Of a DNA stretch of 64,000 nt, positions 10,990 to 21,670 are shown one piece after another; position 1 is the first letter of the stretch; each line of letters opens with the position of its first letter. The DNA lies in the NCBI GenBank assembly GCA_035048815.1, contig JAUCBN010000018.1, forward strand, positions 14,589,001-14,653,000, written 5' to 3'. Below the pieces are notes generated by a model. The model had not been told where the DNA came from. It did not search any database and was given only the letters and a program-made list of their open reading frames with translations. Made by a program: the position numbers and the translations under genes. Source of the stretch: Abelmoschus esculentus. Its lineage: Eukaryota > Streptophyta > Magnoliopsida > Malvales > Malvaceae.

Positions 10990-11140
10990 CTAGAGGTGCC
11001 TATGACCGACTCTAGGAAATACTCTTCTTCATGCTAGAGGTGCCCGAAATTGGCTCTAGTATGCATAAAAGAATAGAAAAAGAAATAAGGAGTTAAAAAA
11101 TAGAAAACATAATACTTGAGGTGCCTGAAATTGGCTCAAG
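10990..11140 (+). repeat. Array of three 26-nt hairpins in copy A
   Basis: The hairpins lie at 10990-11015, 11034-11059 and 11115-11140. Each has a 6-bp perfect stem and a 14-nt loop. Stems are CTAGAG/CTCTAG in the first two and CTTGAG/CTCAAG in the third. The loop in the last two is close to GTGCCCGAAATTGG. The region is non-coding, between the second ORF and the polypurine tract. Stem changes are paired, which fits RNA secondary structure. Confidence 0.85.
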
Positions 11141-11394
11141 GAATTGTAGTTTAAGAAGAGTATACTAAATCCAAGTCTATTTGTCTTGAACTTAGAGTTT
11201 ATCTAAAAAAGCCTTTAATCAAATTTGTCAACAAAAACACACACACACACTAGACTTATAGTTTGTCTTCTAAGTACACCCTTAGGAACCCGAAAGGTTA
11301 AGTCTAAAGAATAAACATAGTTATGGTGAGGAGAATAGATGGAAATATAAGACCAAGAGAGAATATAATTTGACAAATTGATGGTTTGCGTTGC

Positions 11395-11426
11395 TTGAGG
11401 ACAAACAATAGTTTGAGTTTGGGGTG
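11395..11426 (+). other. Polypurine-tract module of copy A
   Basis: TTGAGGACAA and GAGTTTGGGGTG end directly at the 3' LTR start (11427), the position expected for plus-strand priming. Confidence 0.8.
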
Positions 11427-12749
11427 TGACAAGTGCTCAACTCACTATCACTTTCTACACTTTTCATAGGCACTTATCATCAAATCTACAACTACTTGAA
11501 CCAATGCATGTGCTTAATGTAATATATTTAGGGATTCTGCCATTGAAGATTATATTTGTAAAAAAGGCATATTTTACTACATTTTCATATCTGTGTAGGA
11601 ACAAGTATTGCCGAGGTAGTAGAATGAGGCCGAGGCAAGACCTGATGTCGAGGCAGCAGAGGAGAAAAAGCAATATGGCTGGAAATTGAAGGAGAAAATA
11701 TAGAGAACGTTACTGAACAAAAGGCTCAAGAATCGAAGCTGAACAACACAAGAAAAGCCCAAGAACAAGGCCACGCGGGAAAAAACCTTCTAAAAGATCA
11801 AACTTGGAAATATTTACCCTATGTACATAACTTGTTCCCTACTCCAAGTTGTACTCTAATTAGGAAAGGTTTGCCCTAGGCCAAACCTATAGAAGGCATA
11901 GCCGTCCTATGGGTTAGACACACTAGATTCGGCCAATACATACATACCGAGAGAGCTTTTATCTTATGGACAATTCTTCTCATCATGTTCTAAAGTTCTC
12001 TTAGGGTTTCGGTGAAGGTTATTGAGTATTTGTGAGAGGAGATTGCATTTTGTTTCTTGTTTCAATGTAATAAAATGTCAAAGTTTACTTACTCTTTTCC
12101 ATTATTTGTTCTTGCATTTAAGCTCGGAAGAGAAGTTTGTAAGTAATCTATTTGTCTAGACTCGAGAGAGTTAGAATCACGAAAGGAGTAAGTGCGATAT
12201 TCAACTTGATTGGAGGATAATAACTCAGCCTAGGGATAGGTTAAGAGTTTCAGCGGCTAAAAGAAGTGTGGGATTGGTTGTTGGTTATAATTGATTAACG
12301 CCGGGAGGTATCATCAAGGACTGACCTTGAACAGTATTTCGACTTAGGAATAAGCAGAGCCATACGAGGACACTTTGTCGAAATTTGGTAAATCTTCCCA
12401 AGAGCAAGGGATTGCCGCGACAGAGAACATTGTCGATGCCGAGACAGTATCTGCAGTACTACCGAGGCAGTGTAGTGCAATTGCATTGGACAAAAGCAGA
12501 TCAATCAAATCCACTATACAATACAACTAGATCATACCCTCTCTCTCATATCTGATCTCACTTTATTTAATTAGTTTAATCAATATCAAACTTATTTGTC
12601 TTTTAACTTTTATTCTACAGAAGCAAGAAGACCGAAGGAAGCATATTCAGTACACCAATTCCTGAGGAGACGATAACTCGATAAATACTTATCACTTATT
12701 ACTTGACGTGTACACTTGCACTCCAATTGCGCACTTTTTACATGCATCA
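11427..12749 (+). repeat. 3' LTR of copy A
   Basis: This LTR is 1323 bp and begins TGACAAGTGCTC (TGATAAG in the 5' copy). It ends GCATCA, followed by the target duplication GCTTC. It is collinear with 4579-5932, with scattered substitutions and small indels. Confidence 0.93.
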
Positions 12750-14554
12750 GCTTCAAGGCAACTTAAGACGCATGAGAAGAACTACCCTACCCATGATCTA
12801 GGGCATGCCACAATCATCTTTGCTTTGAAGATTTAGAGGCATTATCTCTATGGGGAGAAATGTTACATCTACACGGGCCATAAGAGCTTAAAGTATCTGC
12901 TTACTCAAAACGATTTGAACTTGAGACAACTATGTTAGATAAAGCTTTTTAAGGCTATGACTGTGTGATTGAGTATCATCTGGGTAAAGCTAATATAGTG
13001 GCGGATGCTTTGAGTAGGAAATCCATGGCGGACTTGAGATCTATGTTTGCTTGTTTGAGGTTGACAGATGGTGGTGGTCTTTTGTCCGAGCTTCGAGTGG
13101 AAACTAAGTTGGTACAAGAGATAAAGAGGACCCAGGTGTTGGATGAGGACTTGGTAGCTCAGATAGAGGCGGTTTAGAGGGGTGAAAGTACGGACTTTAA
13201 GGTACGAGATGGTGGTTACTTGTACTTCAAGGGACATTTTTGTGTTCCTACTTTTGAAGATCTGAGGGATCGTATCATGAGGGAGGCACACCGTAGCCCT
13301 TATACTGTACATCCAAGGAGTAACAAGATGTACCAAGATCTGAGACCGTTCTTTTGGTGGTCTTGTATGAAAAGAGACATCTCAGAGTTTGTGACGAGAT
13401 GCTTAGCTTATCAGTAGGTAAAGGCAGAATATCAGGTTTCTTCAGGTTTACTTCATCCTATCCATATTCCACAATGGAAGTGGGATCGGGTCACAATGGA
13501 CTTTGTTACCGGTTTACCTTTAACACAAAGGAAGCATGATGCTATATGGGTTGTTGTTAATCGGTTAACCAAGTCTGCTCACTTCTTGCCTGTGCGCATG
13601 GACTTTAGTTTGGAAAGGTTAGCTTAGATGTACATCAAGGAGATCGTGAGATTGCATGGAATGTCATCCTCGATCATATCGGATAGGGATCCGCGGTTCA
13701 CCTCAAGACTTTGGAAAAAGATCTATAGTGCTTTGGATACTAAGTTGCACTTCAGCAAAGCTTTTCATCCACAAACTGATGGTTAATCTGAATGAGTCAT
13801 TCAGATTCTTGAGAACATGTTTCGATGTTGTGTTGTGGACTTCGAGGGTAGTAGGGAGGAGCAACTACCATTGGTTGAGTTTGCTTATAACAACAATTAT
13901 CAGTCTAGTATCAAGATGACACTGTTTGAGGCGTTGTATGGACGCAAGTGTAAGACACCCTTGTGTTGGATTGAGCTCAATAAAAGACAGATTGTGGGAT
14001 CCGATCTAGTTAAGAAAACGAAGGAAAAGGTTCAGATCATCAAGGAAAGGTTGCAAGCGGCGTTTGATCGCCAAAAGGCTTACGCGGATAAGAAAATGAA
14101 ACACATCGAGTATGAGGTTGAAGAAAAAGTGTTCTTAAAGATGTCACCGTGGAGAGGGATCATCCATTTTAGAAGGAAGAGCAAGTTGAGTCCAAGGTTT
14201 ATAGGGTCGTATGAGGTGCTTGAGAGAGTTGGACCAGTGGTTTATCGATTGGCTTTGCCTCCAAACTTGGCATGCATCCACAATATGTTTCATGTGTCGA
14301 TTTTAAGGCGTTACCGTTCAGACCCGTCGTATGTATTGTCTTTTGAGGACGTTGAGGTTAATACAGATCTAACCTATGAAGAGGAACCGATAAGAATGCT
14401 TGAAAAAGGAGTCAAAGAGCTTAGGTACAAGTGTATCCCTTTGGTTAAGATGCTTTGGAGAAACCACGGAGTCGAGGAGGCTACATGGGAGGTGGAAGCG
14501 GACATGAGGTTACTCTATCCGTACTTCTTTCCCCCAGGTAAATTTCGAGGATGA
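12750..14554 (+). pseudogene. Tekay pol C-terminal part: RNase H end, integrase, chromodomain
   Basis: The sequence resumes RNase H exactly after the duplicated GCTTC (12750-12754). It passes IEYHLGKANIVADALSRK (RNase H end) and an integrase zinc-binding region near 13290-13410. The integrase core follows (VTMDFVTGLP near 13495, ISDRDPRFTS near 13675, HPQTDG near 13770). After the GPF/Y-type module comes a chromodomain-like tail around VKMLWRNHGVEEATWE (14450-14500). The last 245 codons (13817-14554) are open. At least six stops or frameshifts occur upstream. The chromodomain is known in this lineage to guide integration to marked chromatin. Confidence 0.88.
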
Positions 14555-14564
14555 AATTTTTTTT

Positions 14565-14577
14565 AAGGAGGGGAGAG
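14565..14577 (+). other. Polypurine tract of the Tekay element
   Basis: The purine run AAGGAGGGGAGAG sits one base upstream of the 3' LTR (TG at 14579), the normal position for plus-strand priming. Confidence 0.85.
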
Positions 14578-14578
14578 T

Positions 14579-16193
14579 TGTCACGACCCAAGTTTTGGAA
14601 CTTAGAGTCGGGTAACTCGAGGTGTGAGCCTTGTTGTTGGGCTTCTTAGGCCTTGTTGAGCCTAAGGGTTGTTGTTGGGCTTGGGTTTGTAAGAAGGGCT
14701 GGGGGTAGAATGGTAATTGGATAAATGGGGGAGCTAGGGAGAGTAAAGGGGAGTCATTTTCTACATGTTGCAGAAAAATAATCTCACACCCCCTTTATTG
14801 TCTTCTTTCTCATTTCCTTCATCCATTTTCAATCCTTAAACCCATCCTAAAAGGTTGAATCTTGAGTGTTAGAGTGTAGAATCTCGTTTTGCTCTTAGAA
14901 GGAAGATTGTTCATCTCAAAAGGATCTATCTTTCATGGTAAGTATTGTTTTTAATGGTGGAGGTAAGGTTTTAGTGAGGGTTTTGAGGTAATTTCGGGTT
15001 TTTGGTTTTTGGGAAGGTTTTAGGGTGTTTTAAAGGTTGTTTTAGCTTTCTTAAAACATCTAGATGGTGTGGTAATCATTTGGTCATCTTCCTTGTAGTT
15101 GGAGAGCAAGGAGAGCCACCAAGGAGCTTGGGCAAGGAGAAGGTTTGAGGGTTGGTTGTGGAGCTTCTTTAGCTCATTTTGGAGGTTGGTACACTTCCAA
15201 ATCCTTTGCATTTTCATGTGCATCATTATTTCAGCATGCTTGTTTGATTGTGTGATGATTTGGCTAGGATAAAGCCTTTGTATGCTTTAATAGTGACTTG
15301 ATTTATGGTTGATAAAAATTAGTAAAAATGGTTAGAAACTCACTTAAACTACTTCATAAATGAGTAGGAATGAATTGGGATCGATTGGGTTAGTTTTGGT
15401 CAAGATTCTTAAAAATTTGAAGTAACAAATATGAGTTTCATGTAGGGGGTATCGATAAACAGGCCACCGGTATTGATACCCCTGAGAGAAAAATAGGTTA
15501 TATGGGTAGGGGTATCGAACCATGGTTCGATACTGAACCCTCCAGTAACCTCAAATAATACTCGTGGTTCGATACCAGTATCAAATCGAGTAATCCCCTT
15601 TCGTTGACCTTAAAGTTGGTCAAAGGGTATTGGTACCAATATTGATACCAGTGTTTTGATACCCTCTTCGGGTGGGTATCCATACCAGGGTTTTGATACC
15701 CCTTATAAGGGCTTATCGATACCCTTGGACTTTTTGCCGAATTTTCTAAGGATGAGCTAGAAGGTTCTATGATTCATGTTATGGGTTCACATGGGACGTT
15801 CATGACATAAAATGACTAATGTAATTCGAAATTGGTAAATGGGTTATGATATGAGAAATTATCCTTGCATGTTCGTGTTAGCTTGGTTGTGGTATTATCC
15901 TGATGTGAGATCCTAGGTAGATCACCTTGTGTTTTATGAGTCATTTGATTAATAGGATCTGGATACCCAGTGAGTGATAGTGTTGCAATACAACGAAGAC
16001 CATCCGATGTGAGATTTCGGGTGATGTATCAAAGGTCATCCGATGTGAGATTCCGGGTGATGACTTACTCGATGCGAGATTTCGAGCCCTACTCGATGAG
16101 AGATTCCGAGTGAAAACTCGATGTGTGATTCTGAGTATACTAGCTAGATGTGAGATTCCGAGCAGCCCGATGTGAGATTCTGGGCCGAGTGAG
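14579..16193 (+). repeat. 3' LTR of the Tekay-type element, truncated at its right end
   Basis: It starts TGTCACGACCC after the polypurine tract and matches window positions 1-1122 from about 15072 onward. Similarity stops near 16193, at the end of the tandem array, and unrelated CCCGACCC-rich sequence follows. About 500 bp, corresponding to 1123-1622, are missing. Confidence 0.88.
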
Positions 16194-16335
16194 ATTTTAA
16201 ACCCGACCCGACCCGAAATTACCCTTAAAAAAACCCGACTCGACCCGAACCCAAATTTTCTTCAAAAAAACCCGACCCGTTTGGACGAGTCGGGTCGGAA
16301 CCCGTCAGGTTCGAGTTCGTGCCTATCCCTTATAC
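16194..16335. repeat. CCCGACCC-rich block, possible truncated hAT-type end
   Basis: Several CCCGACCCG or CGGGTCGGG motifs in both orientations end at GTGCCTATCCC. Such CGGGT-rich subterminal sequence next to a TAGGGATAGG-like terminus is common in plant hAT-type elements. No partner end was found, so this is tentative. Confidence 0.35.
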
Positions 16336-17345
16336 AAGATGTAGAACTTAGAAAATTATGTTACACGCAAATAATTTTTTACGTTTTGATATTTTTATAT
16401 CGTTTAGTTAAAACGCTAATACTAATAAATTGATAATATTATATTTTAAAAATAAAATTCAACTCACCTCAACTCACAAATTAAGTAGAAAATTCAGAGT
16501 TCTGCTAAAAATAATATCAAAAATAAAATTCTAAAAATTATTTTTATTATAAATATAAAAATCAATACTTATTCAACTTTAATATTTAAGTTTGATATAC
16601 AACCCAAATACTATCATTATTGTTAGAATTTATAAAATTATATTTATATTATGCATAAAGAGAAATTTTCATATTAAATTCTCAAACATTCTATTATATT
16701 CAACTAAATTTCTATGTCTAAATTATGAATGATGGTCTAAAATATTAAATATTCTCAAGTTTTTTCTATAACCCATGAACCAGGTTATTACTCTATCACA
16801 TACTCCACTGACAATAAAATATTACAAGCCACAACATTAGAAAATAAAGATAGATAAGTTTTCAAGTAAAAGAAAATTAAAAACTTCAACATAATATAAA
16901 ATAAAAATAAAAATACTTACATAAAGCATTTTAAACTCTAATAATACATTCACCATAAAATAATTAAGAATTTATAAAACAAATATAAAAAAAATATGTT
17001 ATACAAATATAATAAAAATAAAAAAAATATTAAAAAATACTAACATATGATTTTAAAGTCTCGTACCATATCTTTAAAAGTACCATGTGGTGTGGTCCAA
17101 AAGGTGGTTGGTACAATTCTAGAGAAACAAGTTTGAAATGCTGAGAAATACTTGTATAAAAAAAGGATAAGAAGGGAGGCGAAAGAGATAAACAATAGTG
17201 ACGGAAAATTAACTGAGAAATTAAAAATATTTTTATTAAAATATTTATAGGTGATTTGGGGAGTTGAAGTATTTAATATGTATTAAATATTGGTAAGTGG
17301 TTGTTGAAAAAGGGAATTGAACGGATGTTTTAGATTTGTGAAATA
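16336..17345. other. AT-rich non-coding stretch
   Basis: Very AT-rich sequence without a credible ORF, clear terminal repeats or RNA gene. It may include the body of the CACTA fragment whose right end is at 17653. Confidence 0.5.
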
Positions 17346-17348
17346 TTG

Positions 17349-17408
<60 letters not shown>

Positions 17409-17409
17409 T
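17346..17409. repeat. (ATT)n microsatellite
   Basis: An uninterrupted run of about 20 ATT units. Confidence 0.97.
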
Positions 17410-17459
17410 ATTTTCGATGAAATTATTCTCTCACAAATAAGTAGGTATATTTTTTTATT

Positions 17460-17653
17460 AAAATAAATATAATGTGACGAATTTTTATTCCGTCATAAAT
17501 AAAAATAATTTTATTAAATTTATCAAAATTTTCGATAAAAAAACATTCAATCAATATTTTTAAATTTTGTGACATAACAATTTATTTCTATCGATACATT
17601 CTGACGGATTTAAATCCGTCATTCCCTCGATAATTTTAATTTTTCTTGTAGTG
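17460..17653 (-). mobile_element. CACTA-type transposon terminus (truncated)
   Basis: Read on the minus strand from 17653, the sequence begins CACTACAAGAAAA, the hallmark CACTA (En/Spm) terminal repeat. Subterminal GACGGA...TCCGTC inverted motifs follow near 17475-17615. No matching CACTACAAG end was seen to the left, so only one end of the element remains. Confidence 0.7.
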
Positions 17654-18637
17654 AGCTGAATACTGGAGGGTTGGGTTGAAGGGTTTCAAGTGTCGGTTAA
17701 AGAAGGTAAATGGCACATAGAAACATAACCGACCAAATCAAGAGCAACGACGTTAGGAAAAAAAAAAAACCTTACTGCATGGATGATAAGAAACGTGGAG
17801 TGGCGTAACCAAAACGACTATTTCAGAAAGAAAACAGTTGGCTACGCAGTTAAGACAAACATACCGTGAGGAACACGTGATTGTCCGGCCAAGAGGGACG
17901 GATGGATCTCAATTCACGTGAGACTAAAACAACTCTCGTCCCCCTCCCATCTAGGTTTACATCCCGAATTTCGTATTAACACAATACGAATATACGAATT
18001 ATGAAATTTAATTAAATATAATTAAACTCATGTTTAATTTAATATTAATATAATTTAGAATTAAGAATTACCTCTGAAATGTTCATTCCCGGTCACGGGA
18101 GTCCCCTTCTTCGAACTTCAAAATCCTTTGAGCCATGTCCACAGAAGTTAATCAAATGTAAAGTCGCAATCAAATTTTTTTTAACACATCAGATGAACCG
18201 ACGGTCCAAATTCAGAACAAACATTTATTACATAAAAAGAATTATACATTTTATACTCGTCTATTAAATAAAGCATGTAGAAAGGTGGAACATAAAGATT
18301 TTGTACTGTACTATTGTCGGATAGTACACGATTCTGTGTTGGACCCAAAAAGTACACATTACATGTTTCTCACTAAAATATTTCTTAAAAGAGATAGGAT
18401 TTATATACACGGGGAAAAAAATATACACAAATATTTTAGTTTTAAAGGGAAGGGATTTAGTTTGGATTTATGGTATTAAAATTTAGATTTGAAGGTTATA
18501 ATTTTAGTGTATAAATCTTCGGTCGATGATTTTTTTTTTGTGAAACGATATGATTTTATTCATGAACTATTATGCACAGGTGATATTAGTAAATGCCTCA
18601 TTAAAAATCTCTTTAATCCTAAATGGAGGGAAAAAGT
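17654..18637. other. Non-coding stretch with two G-box motifs
   Basis: No convincing gene is seen. CACGTG occurs twice close together (about 17875 and 17917), in less AT-rich sequence than its surroundings. Short ORFs at 18079-18710 have no recognisable motif and lie in AT-rich sequence. Confidence 0.4.
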
Positions 18638-19121
18638 TAGGGTTGAGCAAAACTCGACTCGAAAAAACAGAATAACTAGAATCGAGGCGAAAATATTAGA
18701 TTTGTTTTGACTCAACTCAAACTTTCATAAACTCGAATAAATCAAAAAAATTTCAAATGAAGTTTAAGTTGTAAAATGTAAATTCAAATAACCCGAATAA
18801 CTAGTAATTAGAAGATTTATTATTAAGTTCGAGACGAGTCTTCAAATTTTTATAATATATATTGATATATAAAAATATGAAGAAATATTGCTACACAAGA
18901 AGAAATATATATACATAGGTTATATGATTAGTAAAAGTTGTTTAAATTACAACCAAATCGTATTATAACATAATAAATAATTACAATTAAATCTTTATAA
19001 GAACTCGAAACTAGACTCGACTCGAAATTTTTTAAAATAAAAGTTTGAATGATAAAATTAGACTTGTCCACTCGAATTACTTGAATTTTTTTAACTCGAC
19101 TCGATCGAACGCTCAACCCTA
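18638..19121. mobile_element. hAT-type non-autonomous element (MITE), 484 bp
   Basis: Ends are TAGGGTTGAGC and GCTCAACCCTA with ACTCGACTCGA-type subterminal motifs on both sides. A perfect 8-bp target duplication GAAAAAGT flanks it (18630-18637 and 19122-19129). The size, ends and 8-bp duplication fit a hAT family MITE. It has no transposase. Confidence 0.88.
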
Positions 19122-19199
19122 GAAAAAGTACCCCTACAGATATATAGAAACAACATGATAGAAAGGAATTATATGGTCAACCCATCCTCAACCAATAAC

Positions 19200-19671
19200 G
19201 ATTAAATCCACCCCGAAGGACTTTCATAATACAAGATCTTGAAACTATAAAAATCAACACTCTTAGCCAAAGCATCAGATGTCGTATTCCGAATACGCGA
19301 TACATGTTGAATCACCACACTCAATTCTCTATTACAAAGCTCATCGAGGTGTAATTTAAGCATATGAAACCCAACAAACTACTTATTAAGAATCCAAATC
19401 GGCTTCAAACTATCCACCTCAAGGATAATTTTGCAATAATATGTAGCTAAGCATATCTCAAACAGTAATAAACTCCCCACAACTCCGCATCATGAACCGA
19501 GCAAATACCGAGGAACTTCTCAAAACTAAAGCACCAAGCTCCAACATTATTTTGGCCTAACCTTCCACATCTCGCATACCCATTCGTGGTCAGCCGAGCT
19601 TCGTCTATAACCTTAACGATGCTAGTGTACACCTTTACGAAGTTGTAATATTTTATATTTCGAACCCACAT
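19200..19671 (-). pseudogene. LINE-type RNase H (RVT_3-like) remnant
   Basis: The minus strand encodes WVRNIKYYNFVKVYTSIVK followed by a gap, then GRLGQNNVGAWCFSFEKFLG, ICSVHDAELWGVYYCLRYA and further related residues in broken frames. This matches the pattern of the plant RNase H-like domain found at the 3' end of LINE polyproteins and in degenerate copies. Part of the N-terminal strand, where a catalytic aspartate would be expected, is degraded and stops interrupt the rest. No RT or endonuclease is seen next to it. Confidence 0.65.
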
Positions 19672-19689
19672 GGACTAGATACCCACTCA

Positions 19690-21670
19690 ACGTACATTTT
19701 CTTTACTAAGAAAAGTAAAAAGAACAAGTAATCGATTGGAAGTATGATTAACTAAAATAATAAAAGATAATTAAATAATTAATTAGAATCTCAAGATGTA
19801 ATGGAAAAGGCTAGGTTGATTGCTTTGTAATGTGGAATCCAGTTATACAGTATTCTCCACAACTAGACCACAAGCAAACTAAGGCTTAGGAAGAATTTAG
19901 AACATGGTAAGTGTTGTGGCGGTTATGATTCTAATCGGGTGAGACGAGTTGCCTCTCCTACGTCTAAGGGTCGTTTTATATAGGCCAAGCCTAAGTCAAA
20001 ACTTTCTATAAGTGATAGAAGTTTTAATAGGAATAAAAATACAAGTTTATGTTAAATACAAGATCTTTATTTTATTTCCTAATTTTATTCCTCTTGAACT
20101 CTTTGAAATCCCTTTTCTTTGACCATGGCTCAGCGTCCTTTCCTTTGCTCTGTTTCTTCTCTAACTTGGTTCACTAGATTCGGCTCTTTAACCTCAATCT
20201 ATTGCACACCATATATATTCTTTGCTCTACTGAAGCGGTAACCAAAATGTTGCCCTGGAGGATGTTTCTTTGCAATTGATCTTTATCTATATTTTTGTTT
20301 CAGCATCTATCAATGGTATTTGGTATCATTAGAAGGTTTATTTTCTGTATAAGAAGGAAAATCGTAAGCGTATCCATTTTCTACCAAATAATATATAAAA
20401 ATAATATTTAAGCACTTAGATGTTAAAATGTAAAAAAAAAATGTAAAAATATCTAATATTACCATTAAAGTCTAATTACAAGCAGTAATTGAGTGGAAAA
20501 TGATATAAAATATAAAACTTTTACGCACTTATCACCACCTTCAAACTCGAACTATTGCATATCCTCAAGCAATGAAAATATAATCTAAGTCAGAACTTTC
20601 ATAGTAATATGCCTTCCTAATTACCGCGAAAGAGCCCCTTTCTTGGCTCGTCCTCTTTCAAGTTATAGAATTTTCTAGAAACTGGACCATTAGTCTTTGT
20701 AAGTGTGTAGCTATAACTAAGTTGATTTTCTAAGTTCTAATCTTTTTTTTCTAATTCAAGACTCCTGACTTAAATTTGTATCCTATTTCCCTTTTTCCCT
20801 ATGATGTATAAAAATTACGTCAAAGAAAATATTTATAGTGCTTGAAATGGTTTCGGGCACCTCAAGTGCTAGACTACTCTTACTAGAGCCAATTTTAGCC
20901 ACCTCAAGTGCTAGACTACTCTTACTAGAGTCAATTTTATCCACCTCTAGTAAGTGGGAAAAAATCTAAGTCTTAGAGTTAGTGATGGGCATCTCTAAAA
21001 ATTGCACTAGAGCCAGTGATAGGCATATCTAGTTATAATCTAAAGTCTAGTCTTTATTTCTTTTCAAAGAAAAGAAAATCTAAAATTAACTAAGTCCAGC
21101 AGTGTTTATGTTTTTCAGTCTCACGGTCTAATCATAAGTATTATTCCTACGATACCTTTTTGAATTCAAGTCTAGTGAAGGGTATATTCGGCTACGGTTG
21201 GTTGGATGACATATTACTACCGAAGCAAACTCTAGAAAATTTGTAGACTTAAAGTAAATTGCATAAAGAAGTATAATAAACATAAATTAAGGTAATTATC
21301 GACAATAAACATATATTTTCATACATTACAATTTTAATTACATAGTACAAAAGTGGACTAAGGCTCCCAAAACTCAAGGGATGCATTATCCTCGATGCAT
21401 GAAAATATAGAATAGATACAAAAAGATAAACCAAAAATTAAAAGAAAAGAAAAAGAAAAATAAGAAAATTTTATTGCCCTACCTCGATACAGATTGAAAA
21501 TAATCATCGGAATCGCTGTTGATAATCAATTTTTGGTTGCTCCGTGGTGGTGGTTGTGCTGCTCGCAATGGGCTTGCAACAAGCCTTTTGGACGACCGCA
21601 AGAGTTGGACTCGTATTGGAATAGGTTCTTCTCGACTACTCTTCGGAGTCGATGTTGATTGAGACAGGAG
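19690..21670 (-). mobile_element. Copy D: remnant of the Athila-related family (3' part only)
   Basis: Read on the minus strand, this shows the C-terminal tail of the second ORF (QKLIINSDSDDYFQSVSR, about 21483-21540, similar to PQKLIVDSSSSKSF in copy C). An internal polypurine-like module (21364-21398), five 26-nt hairpins (20841-21032) and the terminal polypurine module (about 20533-20565) come next, then a decayed LTR beginning TGATAAGTGC at about 20533. LTR similarity fades toward 19690. Gag, protease and the other LTR are absent. It is clearly older or more rearranged than copies A-C. Confidence 0.75.
20841..21032 (-). repeat. Array of five 26-nt hairpins in copy D
   Basis: Units lie at 20841-20866, 20883-20908, 20925-20950, 20973-20998 and 21007-21032, all exactly 26 nt. 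On the minus strand the stem arms include CTTGAG/TTCAAG (one G-U), CTAGAG/CTCTAG and TTAGAG/CTCTAA. The last is a C:G to T:A change in the first base pair, made on both sides. The second unit has a mismatched stem and seems to come from a 42-bp duplication. Confidence 0.8.

Larger units (their letters stand above)
4579..12749 (+). mobile_element. Copy A: Athila-related LTR element without RT/integrase (gag-PR + Transposase_32-type ORF)
   Basis: The element starts TGATAAGTGCTC and ends GCATCA. It is flanked by the 5-bp target duplication GCTTC (4574-4578 and 12750-12754), which splits the Tekay RNase H gene precisely. It has two LTRs (1354 and 1323 bp), a primer binding site of the TGGCGCC type, gag and protease remnants, an internal promoter-like block, a second ORF, a hairpin array and a polypurine tract. 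No RT, RNase H or integrase motif is found in the 5.5-kb interior. It would therefore depend on a partner element for copying. Gag and protease similarity and the primer site point to the Athila/Tat side of plant gypsy elements. Confidence 0.92.
1..16193 (+). mobile_element. Tekay/Del-type chromovirus (Ty3/gypsy LTR retrotransposon), decayed and nested
   Basis: Two homologous long terminal repeats flank a gag-protease-RT-RNase H-integrase-chromodomain order with a tRNA-Met-type primer binding site, which defines a plant Ty3/gypsy chromovirus. The C-terminal chromodomain-like segment and the RT region resemble the Tekay/Del lineage. The window starts inside the 5' LTR; alignment with the 3' LTR suggests that roughly 490 bp of it lie outside. 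The 3' LTR stops abruptly near 16193. All reading frames carry stops or frameshifts, so the element is dead. Copy A of the Athila-related family is inserted in its RNase H region (4579-12749, target duplication GCTTC). Lineage assignment is by motif recognition, not phylogeny. Confidence 0.9.

Noticed and set aside
17870..17925. Two CACGTG G-boxes as a promoter
   Set aside because: No gene with support lies downstream; the motif alone is common.
18079..18710. Three consecutive plus-strand ORFs of 62-73 codons
   Set aside because: No recognisable motif, AT-rich codon content, and the last runs into the border of a hAT element.
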